64,000 nt of DNA, taken from assembly GCA_026874595.1 (NCBI GenBank), contig CM049316.1, forward strand, positions 67,108,676-67,172,675, written 5' to 3'. Shown piece after piece: positions 1-12,000 of the stretch. The position numbers were made by a program, and so were the translations under genes. Source of the DNA: Sipunculus nudus (lineage: Eukaryota; Annelida; Sipuncula; Golfingiida; Sipunculidae). Within the stretch, counting starts at the first letter, position 1. Each line of letters starts with the position of its first letter. Under the pieces are notes generated by a model. The model did no database searches. It had not been told where the DNA came from and saw nothing but the letters and a program-made list of their open reading frames with translations.

Positions 1-3000
1 TGTGACAATAGGCTTACATCTTTAATTAAACTTCTCCATAATTTTACTCTCTTTTACATAAGACTGTAACCAAACATCACGACCATGTTCAATGCTAAAA
101 TAGTAAAGAATGCTGATAATATCATGTGGGATTTAAAAGAAAATGCCATAATGAGTTTGCATTCCTTTCGCACTGTATGGCACAAATATGCCAATATGTA
201 TCCGTGACATTTCTTGAAATTCATATTATTAACAGATTGCAGAAAAATGTACCTGTATACACTAAATTCTACACAATCACAAATCCAAGTTCTCAGGCAA
301 TTATATTTTCATTTTTTTTGTCAGAAAAAAAGGTGATTTCAGAAAAAAAATTATGTAACCTGCTATTCCTCTGACAATTTAATTCGGCTTAGTAATGACC
401 GCGTGAAAATGTTTGTAGGCATACAAAGATTAGGCGGACAAGGCGTCACTGGTACTGTGCAACATATTCCTAATTGCACAGATTCCTTGTGTACAGAATG
501 CGAATGCGTGTTGTAAGAGATCATATGCACCGGCTCGCTATCATGTGTATTTACCATGTGTTGCTCAAGGACTTCATGCAGAACTGGAAAAATCGCTATA
601 CACGTAGCAATTCATTTGACCAGATCCGCATTCTGCATGCCATATTGGCATTCCGTACATAAGGAATCTCTGCTTTACACATAGAAAACATGCTAAAATT
701 AATAACAAAAGAAACCTGAACGACAGAAATACTTGTACAGAATCAAATATATTACTTTAATACTGTTTTAATATGTAGCCATGTGTATCAGATATGAAAG
801 TCCACAGGCAGCAATCAGATGATATTTAAACAACAAATATCTCCAACCTATGAAAATATCGATAACTTGTCTTACTGTTAAAATATCAAGATGTGATAAT
901 TATTGATAGTACATGACAAGCAGTGTACACCTAGGCACGTCTTGTAGCCAATCTTATATATTAAGCAAAGCTTAAGCAAGCAGCACAAGAAACAAATTGT
1001 AGATGGGCACCGTTCTCAATTATCTGGCCAGTAAACTTTCTCCGACACAAGGAATAAGCCATTATTATATACACCCTTTGCTGTTCCATTTTTTTTTACA
1101 TGACGCCAATATTTAGTCTAGCCTTTCTTATAGTAAGAATGGTGTTGTGGTGGCTTTCTCTCGGGTGATGACCCATAATTGAGCAGGGACCAATCTACTT
1201 TTAAATACATTTTCAAACCATGATGTTGTCAATAAACAGTAGTAAAAAGACCCAATGACACAATGAAACGCAACAATTTTTCCGAACAAAGTTTGGTGGA
1301 TTATGAACCTGTTACTTTAACTATTCTTCACATTATATTTACACTTTTCAATTTCTAAAAATACTTTCATTTCAGCTCTCCAACCAGACATTCCTTTAGT
1401 AAAAATCTGAAATATCATCTGAGCAGATGTTTCTTCAAATGATTAACACATATACAATTTACTGAACATTTATCGTCAAACATTTTTTTCTTGTATTGTA
1501 TTTAATGGTTACATTAAATATTACAAAGGACAAACAATGGCAGTGGCTAATATACATTGATGCAGGACATCACACTATCAAAGACCTTTGGTTTGCACAT
1601 CAACACGCAAGTTTCATATTTTGGTTATAAACGCTTTTTTCACAGAAAATAACAATGATTTACCCTTTAAAGATATCAAGAGAAAACGATTGTTTAAGTA
1701 GCGGAGCGGGAAATACTGAATAAATAAGTCTCAGGTAATCTCTGCTGTAAACACGAAAGCAAGGTGGGGGGAGGGGGTGCGGGGAGTTAACAAATCTTTC
1801 CTTGTAACACATGACATTTCATGACGTAGACCTGCTCCCTGGATTTACCCCATATTAAAATATACTTATTTGATTCATCAAGAAGAATTTTTGCTGAAAT
1901 TATCCCTTTCTTGGAGATAACACACACCTGATTTAATAACTGCTGAAAGAATTGTCAGTGGTTACAGGTGTCCACTTTGGCGGGACTGAATTTGCAGGGG
2001 CTACACTGCGGGTACAATTCTATTACATATATCACGTTGTGGCATCACATAGCATTAACACACGAGAGACAAAAACCTATTAACTGACATAATAATACCA
2101 GCTCCAGATAAACAGAAATGTGACACAAGGTGGAACACAGAGTGACAGACATTCTGAATCAGAGTTTAAAGGTCAAGAACGTCTGTGAATTACACTGGAC
2201 GTTCATTTTAAGAGTTGACTATAACATTGTTCTTCCAAGAAATAGTTAATTTATTCACTGACAGATGTCGCCACAGCTACTGTTCAATACGCAGTTTCAA
2301 CAAAATGACAATCACGGTTCTAACTGGCATATTTGTGCAAATTAAAATTTAACAGATATACTTAATATCTCAACTACAGATACGGCCTGCCTTTCTAAAC
2401 TCTTCATTTTAATATGCGTCTCTGTTTCCACAGAATGCTGCATTCCTATCAACCTTTTTCATCTCTTATAATGCATTGTGCAAGAGCAGTACATATTAAA
2501 ACTAACCTACTAACTTGTTAACACGACTCCAACGATGTTGGTCATTTTTATGGCACTAAACTGGACAGAACATAACAACACTGAAAAGGAATTCTCATAA
2601 ATATATTGTCCGGTGGCACCACTGTTTTCAGAGGCCATGGCAATCATTATGACGTCACAGTGTGAATTGTAGATTTCAGAGTCCCAATCCCTTAAAGGTA
2701 GCATAATTTTACTGAAATTAACACACCCTTCACTATGACATAGCCCCCTACTGTACATCTAATTGTTCATAAATTCTAATGAAATGCACCCATGTTATAT
2801 ATAATATGAAATTCACACCAAAATATTTCATTCCGTAAATTAAATATCAAATACATTAAATAAAATCTGTCAAGTTATTCTAACAAAACAAAAAATATAC
2901 AATGAAAAAACAATACCATCAGATAATTATAAATGACAAAATTTGCCAATCATCAGACGCAAGCACAGAATGTAAAATTTTGTGTTCAAGGTATGTGATC

Positions 3001-3139
3001 AAATATATATTCAATTTTTAATTTACCCCACATTTTTATATGTGGTGTATTTTGTTTCAACAAATAGTCTGAATCCTGTAGTTTTTGTTCTACATGTATT
3101 GTTCAAATGAAATCAACACTGTAGTCTAAGTCTTTGCCA

Positions 3140-3163
3140 CCCCCCCCCCCCCAAAAAAAAAAA
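3140..3163 (+). repeat. poly(C)-poly(A) tract
   Basis: Thirteen C followed by eleven A, a simple-sequence junction. Confidence 0.9.
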
Positions 3164-3583
3164 CTTTACAGTATCAGTACATTTGTGGTATGGTACATCA
3201 TATGACATAAATTATTTGGGGATTGTTTAGTTTTACTATATATTTACTTCTCTTTTCCAAATGTCTCAACACACATCCCCATTCCCCAAGTGAATATGGC
3301 ACAAGCACCTTTTCATTAATTACCTTTCATTACTCACCATATCATACAGTAAAGCCTTTTAATGTTTGTGTAATCAAAAACTTCATACAGGAAAGCAGGC
3401 CATTCACATCAATTCTACTGGAACACAATGATCAAAGATGTCAATGATGGGCTTGCCACAGAATTAGCAAAAGAAGATATCTAAAAGATTGCTTCCCTAT
3501 CCCCTTTTAACGTCTTTATCTGTCATATTCAGGAAAAATAACATTTCATTGTATTTCAGAGAATAACCATACGTTATATAACC

Positions 3584-3584
<1 letters not shown>

Positions 3585-3629
<45 letters not shown>
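3585..3629. repeat. (AT)n microsatellite
   Basis: About 22 AT units. Confidence 0.95.
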
Positions 3630-3633
<4 letters not shown>

Positions 3634-4666
3634 CTATATTATGTTTTCCATTTTAAGGATCAAAATTTATATTAGTCTACAACACAATGAAACATTTCTG
3701 TGTGAAGCAGACCTACACTATTCTAGACTAGAATTATTACGACTGAAAACATTAAAAATTTCATATGTTTTTAATTTAAAAACAGACTGCATACAGGCTG
3801 AGATCCATCAAAACATTATCATGTGAACATTTCTAAGTGTCTGAAGTAGCACCTGTGGAATATGCAAAAAGTTATCATTAATGATTATCACTCATCTGGC
3901 TGTAGTTCTACCATCTGACAGAAGATCATTCTGCTACATCTAGCTTGTACTGATGCAGCTCTTAAGATTTTTAACATGATGCATGCTTCTATATACAGAA
4001 GCACAATAAAATCACTGCTAGAAACTTAAACGTTTTACAGTGAACACCCTGCATTCCTTTCACAAGTCCTATATCGGTCATTATAGAAAGCAAGCCTCAC
4101 ATGGTGCGTACATTTTTAAATTTACAATTAAATTTTAAAGATACAGAAAATCTTTGTGTGAGAGCCCCCTAAAACACAGCCCTCAGTTAAGGAAATCACA
4201 GAAATAATGAATATATAAAATGTAATTTTGATAATGTGGTGTCTTAGCCTGTCACAGAAAATCCAAGGTATTTGTAGGCCATAAGTGTGTCCATTAACCT
4301 TTTGTCAAAAGTAATTCCTGGTAACTGTAATTTTATGAATAACTTTTTCCTTGTGCGATGCATGGTGGTTGCAGATAATCATGGCAACTATACCATCTTC
4401 CGACACTACCATGTTAACAATTTCTTGCAATCCTTAGAATAGTCATGTTGCACTTGGCATGCTTGCAGGGTCTTAAACAGTAGGAAGAAACAGCACCATG
4501 CAAGGCCTGCTTCACATATTAAAATATATGATAATAGTCATGTTTTCTCCTATTGGTATAACCAATACATATCACATTCTGTGCTGTGTGGTCCCAAACA
4601 TTATGGCATGAACACAAGAAGACAGGAACACCGCAGAAGTTTTGAACTTCAAAACATGCCTATTTT

Positions 4667-4938
4667 TTAGGCAAAAAAAAAGGATGGTTCTCAGGCACTA
4701 TTATTTTTTTAAATTACCTTTTTTGTGTGTTTCGAAAAATATGTCATATGATCAGAGAAAAGCATTATAATAACAGAATTTTTGCTTAACAGGTAAGAGC
4801 ACTACATAACTGAGGAAATCTTATGAAAACTGTTTTATTTATCTTCTTGAAAGATGAAAATCAAAATAAAAAAGCTGAAAGGGGTTAAAACTGATGCAAG
4901 CAGTGCCTGAGAACCAGACCTTTTTTTTTTTTGCCTTA
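4667..4938. mobile_element. 272-bp MITE with ~30-bp inverted ends
   Basis: The left end (TTAGGC, A-run, then GGTTCTCAGGCACT ending near 4699) is the reverse complement of the right end (AGTGCCTGAGAACC from 4902, T-run, GCCTTA to 4938). The interior is AT-rich with no coding capacity. The superfamily is unknown and no clear target duplication is visible. Confidence 0.7.
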
Positions 4939-7248
4939 GTCCATTTGCATACAACAATGATACTCATAAAGTCTTGCCAATATTTACTGTTTCTATACCC
5001 ATTGATTTTTTTAATTAAATTTCTGAGTCAATATTATCCAAACTGATAATACTATCACTGTCCATTTTATAAACTACAAGTCACACAAATTCAACACAAA
5101 CCCTAAAGGATGCAAAAAATGGTATATAGTACAGTCATTGTACACAAAATTAATTACAATAAGATTTCTCAAAATACATGCTAGTACGCCTGAATCAATA
5201 TTTTACAGATTTAAGGAATATATATTAGCTCATAAGTATTCATAAGAATGGCATGCAGATTTTCCTGGGACTACATATTTACACTTAAAATGAAAAGTAA
5301 TATTATCAATATTCTGAATGCTATACTCTTATCAAATGGTCATGAGCAAGTATTTCCAAAGAAATGAAACCTAACCTTAAAAACATATTAACAGAACAAA
5401 GTTTAACAAAATCATCATTATTCATAAGAGTTCTCTTACCTCTTCAACCATTCAGGAATGTTTGGTCCTTTGGTTGACATTTTCTAGCATATACAGTAAA
5501 CCTCCTTTAGGTCACCAAAGTGGTTTTATGAATAATCATGGCACATCTTATTTTCATCAAAGGCCAACAAGGATCATGCTAAAGAAGTTTTCATGCTGAC
5601 AGGATGGTTGTCAAGTCAGAAGTTATTGTATATAGTAGAACCTTAGTTGTACGGACACTTGCAGGACTAGACATTTTGCCCACACTACAGAGGTGCCCTT
5701 GGTAGGGGGGTAACAGATATCTGGACTTTCTTTCAAGAGACTTCCTATAAGTGGCCATAAATGGGAGTTGCCCCTAGTACAGAGGCCCCCGTATGGAGAA
5801 CTTTCACTGTTTAAGGGGAACCAAGAAGAGCAGGTCTCAAAGAGCGAGCTTGCAAATGATAGAAGCACTTAGTGCATAAGGGTGAGAGAATGGGATGAAG
5901 AATCTTTTTTTCTTATCAAGTCTGTAATGGTACAATATGGGAGTAGTTTTTTATTACGTGCGTATTATTCAAATTACAAGATTTATGTGGGCAAAGGGGG
6001 ACACATGCCTCTTACATCTGCCTGAGTAGTACATTTATCCGCTTTTGAATTCTTAATCCAGAACAAGATCTCTGGATGGTATTATCTGCTGACTGAGACT
6101 GAATATAACTAGAGTATTTTGGATTTGGTCTTCTGGTTTGTTAAGGGTTTGTTAAGGTCTGTTATGTGCACAGGATTAAATATAGCATGTAAGCACGTTT
6201 AAAAATAAATAAACCAATGAAGCCAGGGTATGCCTGGTAAAAATAAACAGACTTTTAATCTGGGACCTTCCTTGTAGGATTAAATCAGATATCTAAACAA
6301 AATAACCAGTAACTATCCTTGTATGATTTAATGTCTATGCATTATGTTCAATGAACTGTCCATACTGCGTGTCAGGTTATCATTTTTGTTGGATTTTATC
6401 ATCCTACAAAATAATTGTTACATTTTCACCAGGATATAGATGCTGGTCTGAATGTCTCTCTCTTGGTTAGCTGGTGTATATGATACCTCAAGTGTTAAAA
6501 ATGGAGTTCAGTGAGGTTTTGTACATTGCATCTTCATGCCGCAAAGAGGGCTGATTAATTCTTTTTAGGTATCTCAATTAACCCTATGAGTATTCCATAT
6601 TCTTTCTGAATTGCCAAGTCATCATAAGGCATGCAGAAATTACCTCTTCAACTGTCATATATTATTCCTTAATTAGAAGTGTGGCAACTATGGCTCCAGG
6701 CTTGAATTATAAAAGATCTGTGGTTCTCAGTAGGTCATTGGTACTAGATATTCACAGCCAGGAAATAACTAAAAGATGCTCACATCACCAAATAACAACA
6801 CACAATAATCTTCTCATGAAAATCAAGAGAAAACATTGATTTCTTTCACCGCGTGTTATTTTTTACAGCAAATATCATTCAGTTGTGTTTACGGCATAAG
6901 TTTTTGTCACTTCTGTTAATCAAATTGCTGCCAGGAAAATATGAACACACGGAACATGTATATATTTCAACATCCATATCTCTATTACAAAGAAACACAG
7001 ATTTCTCCAGTAATAAACCTGTAAAGTGTATGAGCTCTGCATGCAGATACTGGTGAACACTCATAAATTCTGAAAGCCAACTGTTGCCATGACAAGGGCT
7101 GTGGTTAGTGAACACTAATGACGATTTTCAAAGGTGAAAATTTGTACAGGCTCTTGCCACATGAATATATACATCAAAGACCAAATACAGGGTGTAGACC
7201 ATAACCACTGATCATAATAAACAGTGCATGCTAAGACTGCAAACAAAA
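4939..7248. other. Non-coding DNA, no gene recognised
   Basis: Apart from the degenerate MITE at 5633-5813, I see only AT-rich sequence without coding or repeat signatures. Confidence 0.5.
5633..5813. mobile_element. Degenerate ~180-bp TA-flanked MITE
   Basis: It begins TATAGTAGAACCTTAG and ends near AACTTTCACTGTTTA, an imperfect match to the better copy at 43912-44093. The interior has the same 'GGACAC / GTGGCC' short-repeat style. A half-end, TACAGTAAACCTCC, lies just upstream at 5492. It resembles pogo/Tc1-type non-autonomous elements. Confidence 0.45.
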
Positions 7249-7973
7249 TACAGTGAAGCACTGTTTATCTGTACACAACTTTTCTAAAAAAAAACTTTTT
7301 CCAAAATTGAAAAGTGAGAACTGAAATATGACTATTTATAAAAAAAAGTCCATAAGAGTAAAACTGTTCATCTGAAATTCATGTTGATTGACAGATTAGG
7401 ACAGAGGACAATGTAGGTCATTTAATTTCACTCCATATAATTTAATGAGTTTATGTAATGGCAACTTAGCTGTGGAGCTGCAATTGTGAAAGCATCTTTG
7501 CTTTGTTACGTCTACAGGGTACAATCCAATCCACACTTTTAGAGAAAGATTACTGATAATCTTTGGCTTTTCACCCTGAAAAAAAAAACTGTCTCTGTAG
7601 ATGTAGATCAAACTCTAATGTCACAGGTGCTGATAAGGTTCATATGATCCATTCTCTGCTCTTTGAAGATACCTGCCCTTTTGATGTTCCTGACGTGTAT
7701 ACACAATATTGTTTGATTTTAGTAAGACTGCATAATAAGGCAGACTCTAAATAGACTGAATGCACTGAGTTGATAATATTAATTAGTTATATATTTGCCT
7801 TTATGTGGTGGTATGGCTGTAAACTGGTATTTATAATAGATTATTACCCCCTTATCAAGATCATGCCAGTGGGTCTGTGGTTGTATTATACACAGAACCA
7901 TTTCTCGTTACCTTTGTTTATCCATATAAAACCATTTTCACCGAGAAGTGCAGATAAACAGTGCTTCACTGTA
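7249..7973. mobile_element. 725-bp TA-flanked DNA transposon remnant with 24-bp TIRs
   Basis: The left end TA-CAGTGAAGCACTGTTTATC is matched, with one change in 24 bp, by the reverse complement of the right end at 7948-7973, which finishes CACTGTA. A TA dinucleotide on each side fits the Tc1/mariner/pogo target. Internal short frames do not resemble a transposase. It lies just downstream of the stop codon and may be part of the 3' UTR. Confidence 0.75.
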
Positions 7974-8816
7974 TGCCTTATTTTTAAAAGATAAACACCT
8001 ATTTCCAAAGTAGATCAATAAATGAAGTCTGTACAAGTTGGTGGTAATGTATTGTATTTAAAAATACATAAAATGTACAACCTACTATTTAAATGAATAA
8101 ATTTATATTCCCTTCTCACAGCTGAACCAGTCCTCCTGTTGGCCACAGATGCGGTGATAACAGGTCAATGTGAAAATGTGCAAAGGCTGTTATATGAACC
8201 GTCAAACATGACAACAATCCTTAACATTTTTTGTCCCCTGTTTTGAAGTGTGAAAGATAGGTTTGGTTCATCTGAGCAACAAAAGGGTAGTTTTCCAATC
8301 TGAACACAGAACCTTGATTCAAAGAATGATCTTTGAGAGTATTTCCTGAATTATGGAAAGAGTAAGCATAAAAATTAGACCACTCCAGATGGGGGGTCTG
8401 AGGGTGTTAGGGAGTTAAACCCCAAATACTGCAAGAAATGATCTTTCCTTGCAGTGTTTTTCCCAAACTTCAAAAGCTAAACCTTCCTCCCACCATTTAG
8501 GGAGCTGTGGACCTCTTTAAGGGCATTAGTCCCTTGGTGTAATGATGAACACTTCCCTTCCCGCAATCCAGGATCAGCCCCTGACTTTGAAGTTTGTTGT
8601 GATTCCAAAATTAACTAAGCAAATCTATATCATGCAGAATTCATTATGTTTCCTCTCACATGTGCAAAATGCATTTGTTCCCTACGAAACAGTCAAATGA
8701 TGGACTCTTAGAATCAAGGTGTCTGGCAAAAAAGCAAAGCTTCCCTTGATGTTACAAAGCAGGATTTGATGGACTGTACAAGAACGTTTGTGTGAAATTA
8801 TAAAACAGAGGGCCCA
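7974..8816 (-). other. Probable 3' UTR start, extent unknown
   Basis: The transcript continues below the TGA at 8819-8817. No clear AATAAA appears on the minus strand close by. ATTAAA-like signals appear at 7446-7441 and 7426-7421, inside a small transposon, and AATAAA at 5955-5950. A region at 8380-8575 has two C/G-run segments and ends in CAGGATCAGCCCCTG, resembling the end of repeat family K. No polyadenylation site can be assigned. Confidence 0.35.
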
Positions 8817-9017
8817 TCATGACTCATCTACTATTGTTCCGTTTTCAAAGGCCTGCGCTGAGAGATCATCATTGTCGCCATTTCCTTGGTCACCTGATTC
8901 CGTGGCCTCTTGTTCATCTTCCTCCATCTTGTCAACTTTCTTATCATCATCTTCAAGTAGTGCCTCCTCGTCCTGGAGTTCTTTGGACTTGTTCTTCTTA
9001 CTGGTTGTCCCGTTTGT
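8817..9017 (-). CDS. Coding exon 6: lysine-rich start, acidic C-terminus and stop
   Basis: Residues 314-379 and TGA at 8819-8817. The acceptor ATGCAG at 9018 follows a T-rich tract in the sense strand. The exon opens with SKKNKSK (319-325), then a strongly acidic, Asp/Glu-rich, low-complexity tail (326-379) that ends VDES. Vertebrate hnRNP C also ends in a Lys-then-acidic tail, so the C-terminus supports the family call although the middle is different. Overlapping frames here are shadows; only this one joins exon 5 in phase 0. Confidence 0.85.
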   Translation of the reverse strand, partial: TNGTTSKKNKSKELQDEEALLEDDDKKVDKMEEDEQEATESGDQGNGDNDDLSAQAFENGTIVDES

Positions 9018-12000
9018 CTGCATGAAATAAAGAAATACAGCATTTCTTCTTTTTGAAACCACACTTCCTATTAAAAATCACACAGACTATGCCAAAATCT
9101 CAACAACAGGTTATAACTTATGGGTTTTTCTTGATTTGGCACATATTAAACCTGAAATTTTAAAGGCTAAAAATAACATACCAGTATCATTCTTACATTT
9201 TGGTTACCTTCATTTTATATTCATTAGTGTCCCAAACAGGGCATCAACCTATTCTAAAAAGATGTTCATACACAAACACAACGGGCTATTGGAATAGACC
9301 ACTTAATGACTGATCCATTAACACAATCATAAAATTGTCATGTACATGGGAACAGTGCTCTTAATCTGTGCACAAAGCTGAGTGAGGTTTTGTTTTCACT
9401 CACGTCTTTGTGCATATATCTGTGCACAGGTCCACATGATGTGATACCAAAGTTTAGAGAGAGGATATCAAGTAACAATAAAACGGTGGTGTCACACCAG
9501 ACATGTATCAAGTTTTGCTTTGGCAAACTTGTTTATCAACTGTCCACCAGAGGGCAGTGCAATAGTAACATTATCTCATATCATGATTCTAGTACACATT
9601 TTGATATCTGCTATGCACAAGCATGTCATAATAATGATTATTCATTTACATATTCACAATCAAACAGTGAATGATAGAACAATGATATACAATTAATATG
9701 CAGTATAATGATGTGTGTTTTAAAACACAGCAGATCACTGCAATAACATCACACGACACTTGCTGGGTTGTGTCCCTATGAGATATATAAACAAGGGACC
9801 TATGGGTCACGGCGCTCAGCTGTTCTATATGATAAAAAAATATGATTTAGAAATGATTCACATGCTGGTTTTGTGTGGTAAAAAATATAAGCTGTATTAT
9901 AAGTTGTTGTTGTTTAGCTTATGTATGATTTTGATAGTATCTTTGGAGACAGGGAAGAGGATTGATTTCATTTATTTTATTAACAAATGGAGTACTATTG
10001 TCACACAGATTTTGACTTGGCCATTTAACTTATAAGCAGAACATATAATATAAGAGTTTAACTATTTATAAAAAAAATTACAAATATTGTCCCAAATATA
10101 ATTTTTATTAAAAATGATAAGAGAATCTTATGATTTTTTAAAATGAAATATAACTGAAATGATTATTAAAATAATATTAAAGAATATATTCATGAATGCA
10201 TTCACGAATACATTTTGAAAGTATTTGCACTGGTATTCATATACTTTCATTTTTACCTGAATTCCCATTCTTTATGCAAGAAATTTTATAATGGAGTACA
10301 TATTCATATTCGTATTTAAATACAATTGCAAATTATTCGCACCATGTCTGGTATTTACTCAGTTTTCACCAAACAATGATGTTGAGAATCCAGAATATAC
10401 AAAATTAACACATTTAAATAATGATCACAGGGATGTGCTCAGAATAATTTGAGTGCCGGGCGGGCGGGCCGTGCACATGAAAATTGGGGGGGATCACGGG
10501 ATATCTAACGTTTAACTTTCATTTTTTATAGACACGATTCGTGATATTTCAACTGCATGAATAAATCATTAGTAATACTAATAAGCGTCATTAATTTCCA
10601 ATATGCCGACGGAAATGCCGCCACTGAGAGCAAATCTGATTGTAAAAATTAAAACACCGTGGTAAACTCATCTGTCAGTTCAGATTCTGTCGGTCAGGAT
10701 TTGTTGAATACTTCCATATAATATGGGTATAATAGAGGACCGTATTCAGTTTTTCGCGCTTAAAACCTGATACCAAACATCATATTCCACTTTTCTACGG
10801 CAGTTTGGCCTCATTAGGAACTGTGACCTTATAAATGTATTCGAATATTTAGGTCGATCATCAATTATATTCAATCAAACATCGTTTGGCGCGTCATATG
10901 ATTTCATAGAAGCTGATATCAGCATTAGTCTTTTATACAGATACAAGGTGGCGCTACCATAGCAGCTACGTTCACTTCTTTCGTACCAAATTTTATTCAT
11001 CAACATTCACTTAATACGGCACATTTTGAAAGAGTACCTTCTATTAAATATTCATTTGGGCTCCACTGGATGTCATCTAGTGTGGAAGACATGCACTTAG
11101 ATATATTCAACAGGGGTCACTAATTGTAATACCGGTAAAACACCGCGAGAAAAGCATAAACGCGAGTATTTTTGTTCATGGCTTAAACAATTTAAAAATA
11201 TTACTGCCGGGCGGGCATTGACACTTCAAGTCAAGTGCCGGGCGGCAGGAAAGACTGCCGGGCGCACCAGCCCAGCGCCGCCCGGCGTGGGCACATCCCT
11301 GGATCATAAGTACCTGGTTTTATGGCTTTTATTTATATTTTTAAAAAAATAAATGTAATATATTCATTTTGGACTAATTTCACATAAATGTACACATTAG
11401 ACATAGTAGAAATCTAGATTAATATTATCAACTGCATCTTTGTCTATCATTAATTTCCTTCATATGATCCCCAATCATTAGTAATGAATAATATGATTTA
11501 CTTTTTTATCATTAAAATTGAACTGAAAAATACCATAGGTGACTGCATGGTGTTATTTGGAATATGTGACATTCTATTCATCGATACAAGATTCTTATAT
11601 CATCGGTAACTGCAAGTTAATATCCTGTTATATCAACTAACAAATTCCTTTTCTATTTTTCTTTAATTTGTGATTAAAAACCAATAAAAATTTATAAATT
11701 TATTGTTTATTGTTATGTTGTTGATTAAAACTACTAGATGAGTTGGGTTGGACACCTGGATCAACTGTGGCTGGCCATTATATAATAAGCTGCCTGGAGC
11801 CCCAGTTTATGCCTCGCCTCAAGCATGCATAATTTGCTGAAAGTTCAACAAGGTCAACATACAGGTGATTCAAGAGGTGCTACAAAGAGCCAAGGTCTGA
11901 CATGGTCTCATAAAAACATTGATAAAAGCTACAATTTTTGGCCAATTTCTTTCAGCTTTTTAAACTAAAAAGCTGAAATCTTTGTGTGCATGATATGAAA

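Larger units (their letters stand above)
1..4666. other. Non-coding AT-rich DNA, no gene recognised
   Basis: This stretch is either long 3' UTR or intergenic. Open frames are short and look like nothing known. It holds a C-run with an A-run (3140-3163), an (AT)n microsatellite and scattered AT-rich sequence. No complete transposable element was recognised. Confidence 0.5.

Noticed and set aside
1-8816. Search for a second gene downstream
   Set aside because: No exon-like frame with splice sites or a recognisable domain on either strand.
8831-9064. Other frames overlapping the last exon
   Set aside because: They cannot be joined in phase to exon 5, and they lack the acidic tail expected of the family.
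9369-9414. Hairpin as a microRNA precursor
   Set aside because: The stem is too short and interrupted, and there is no evidence of expression.
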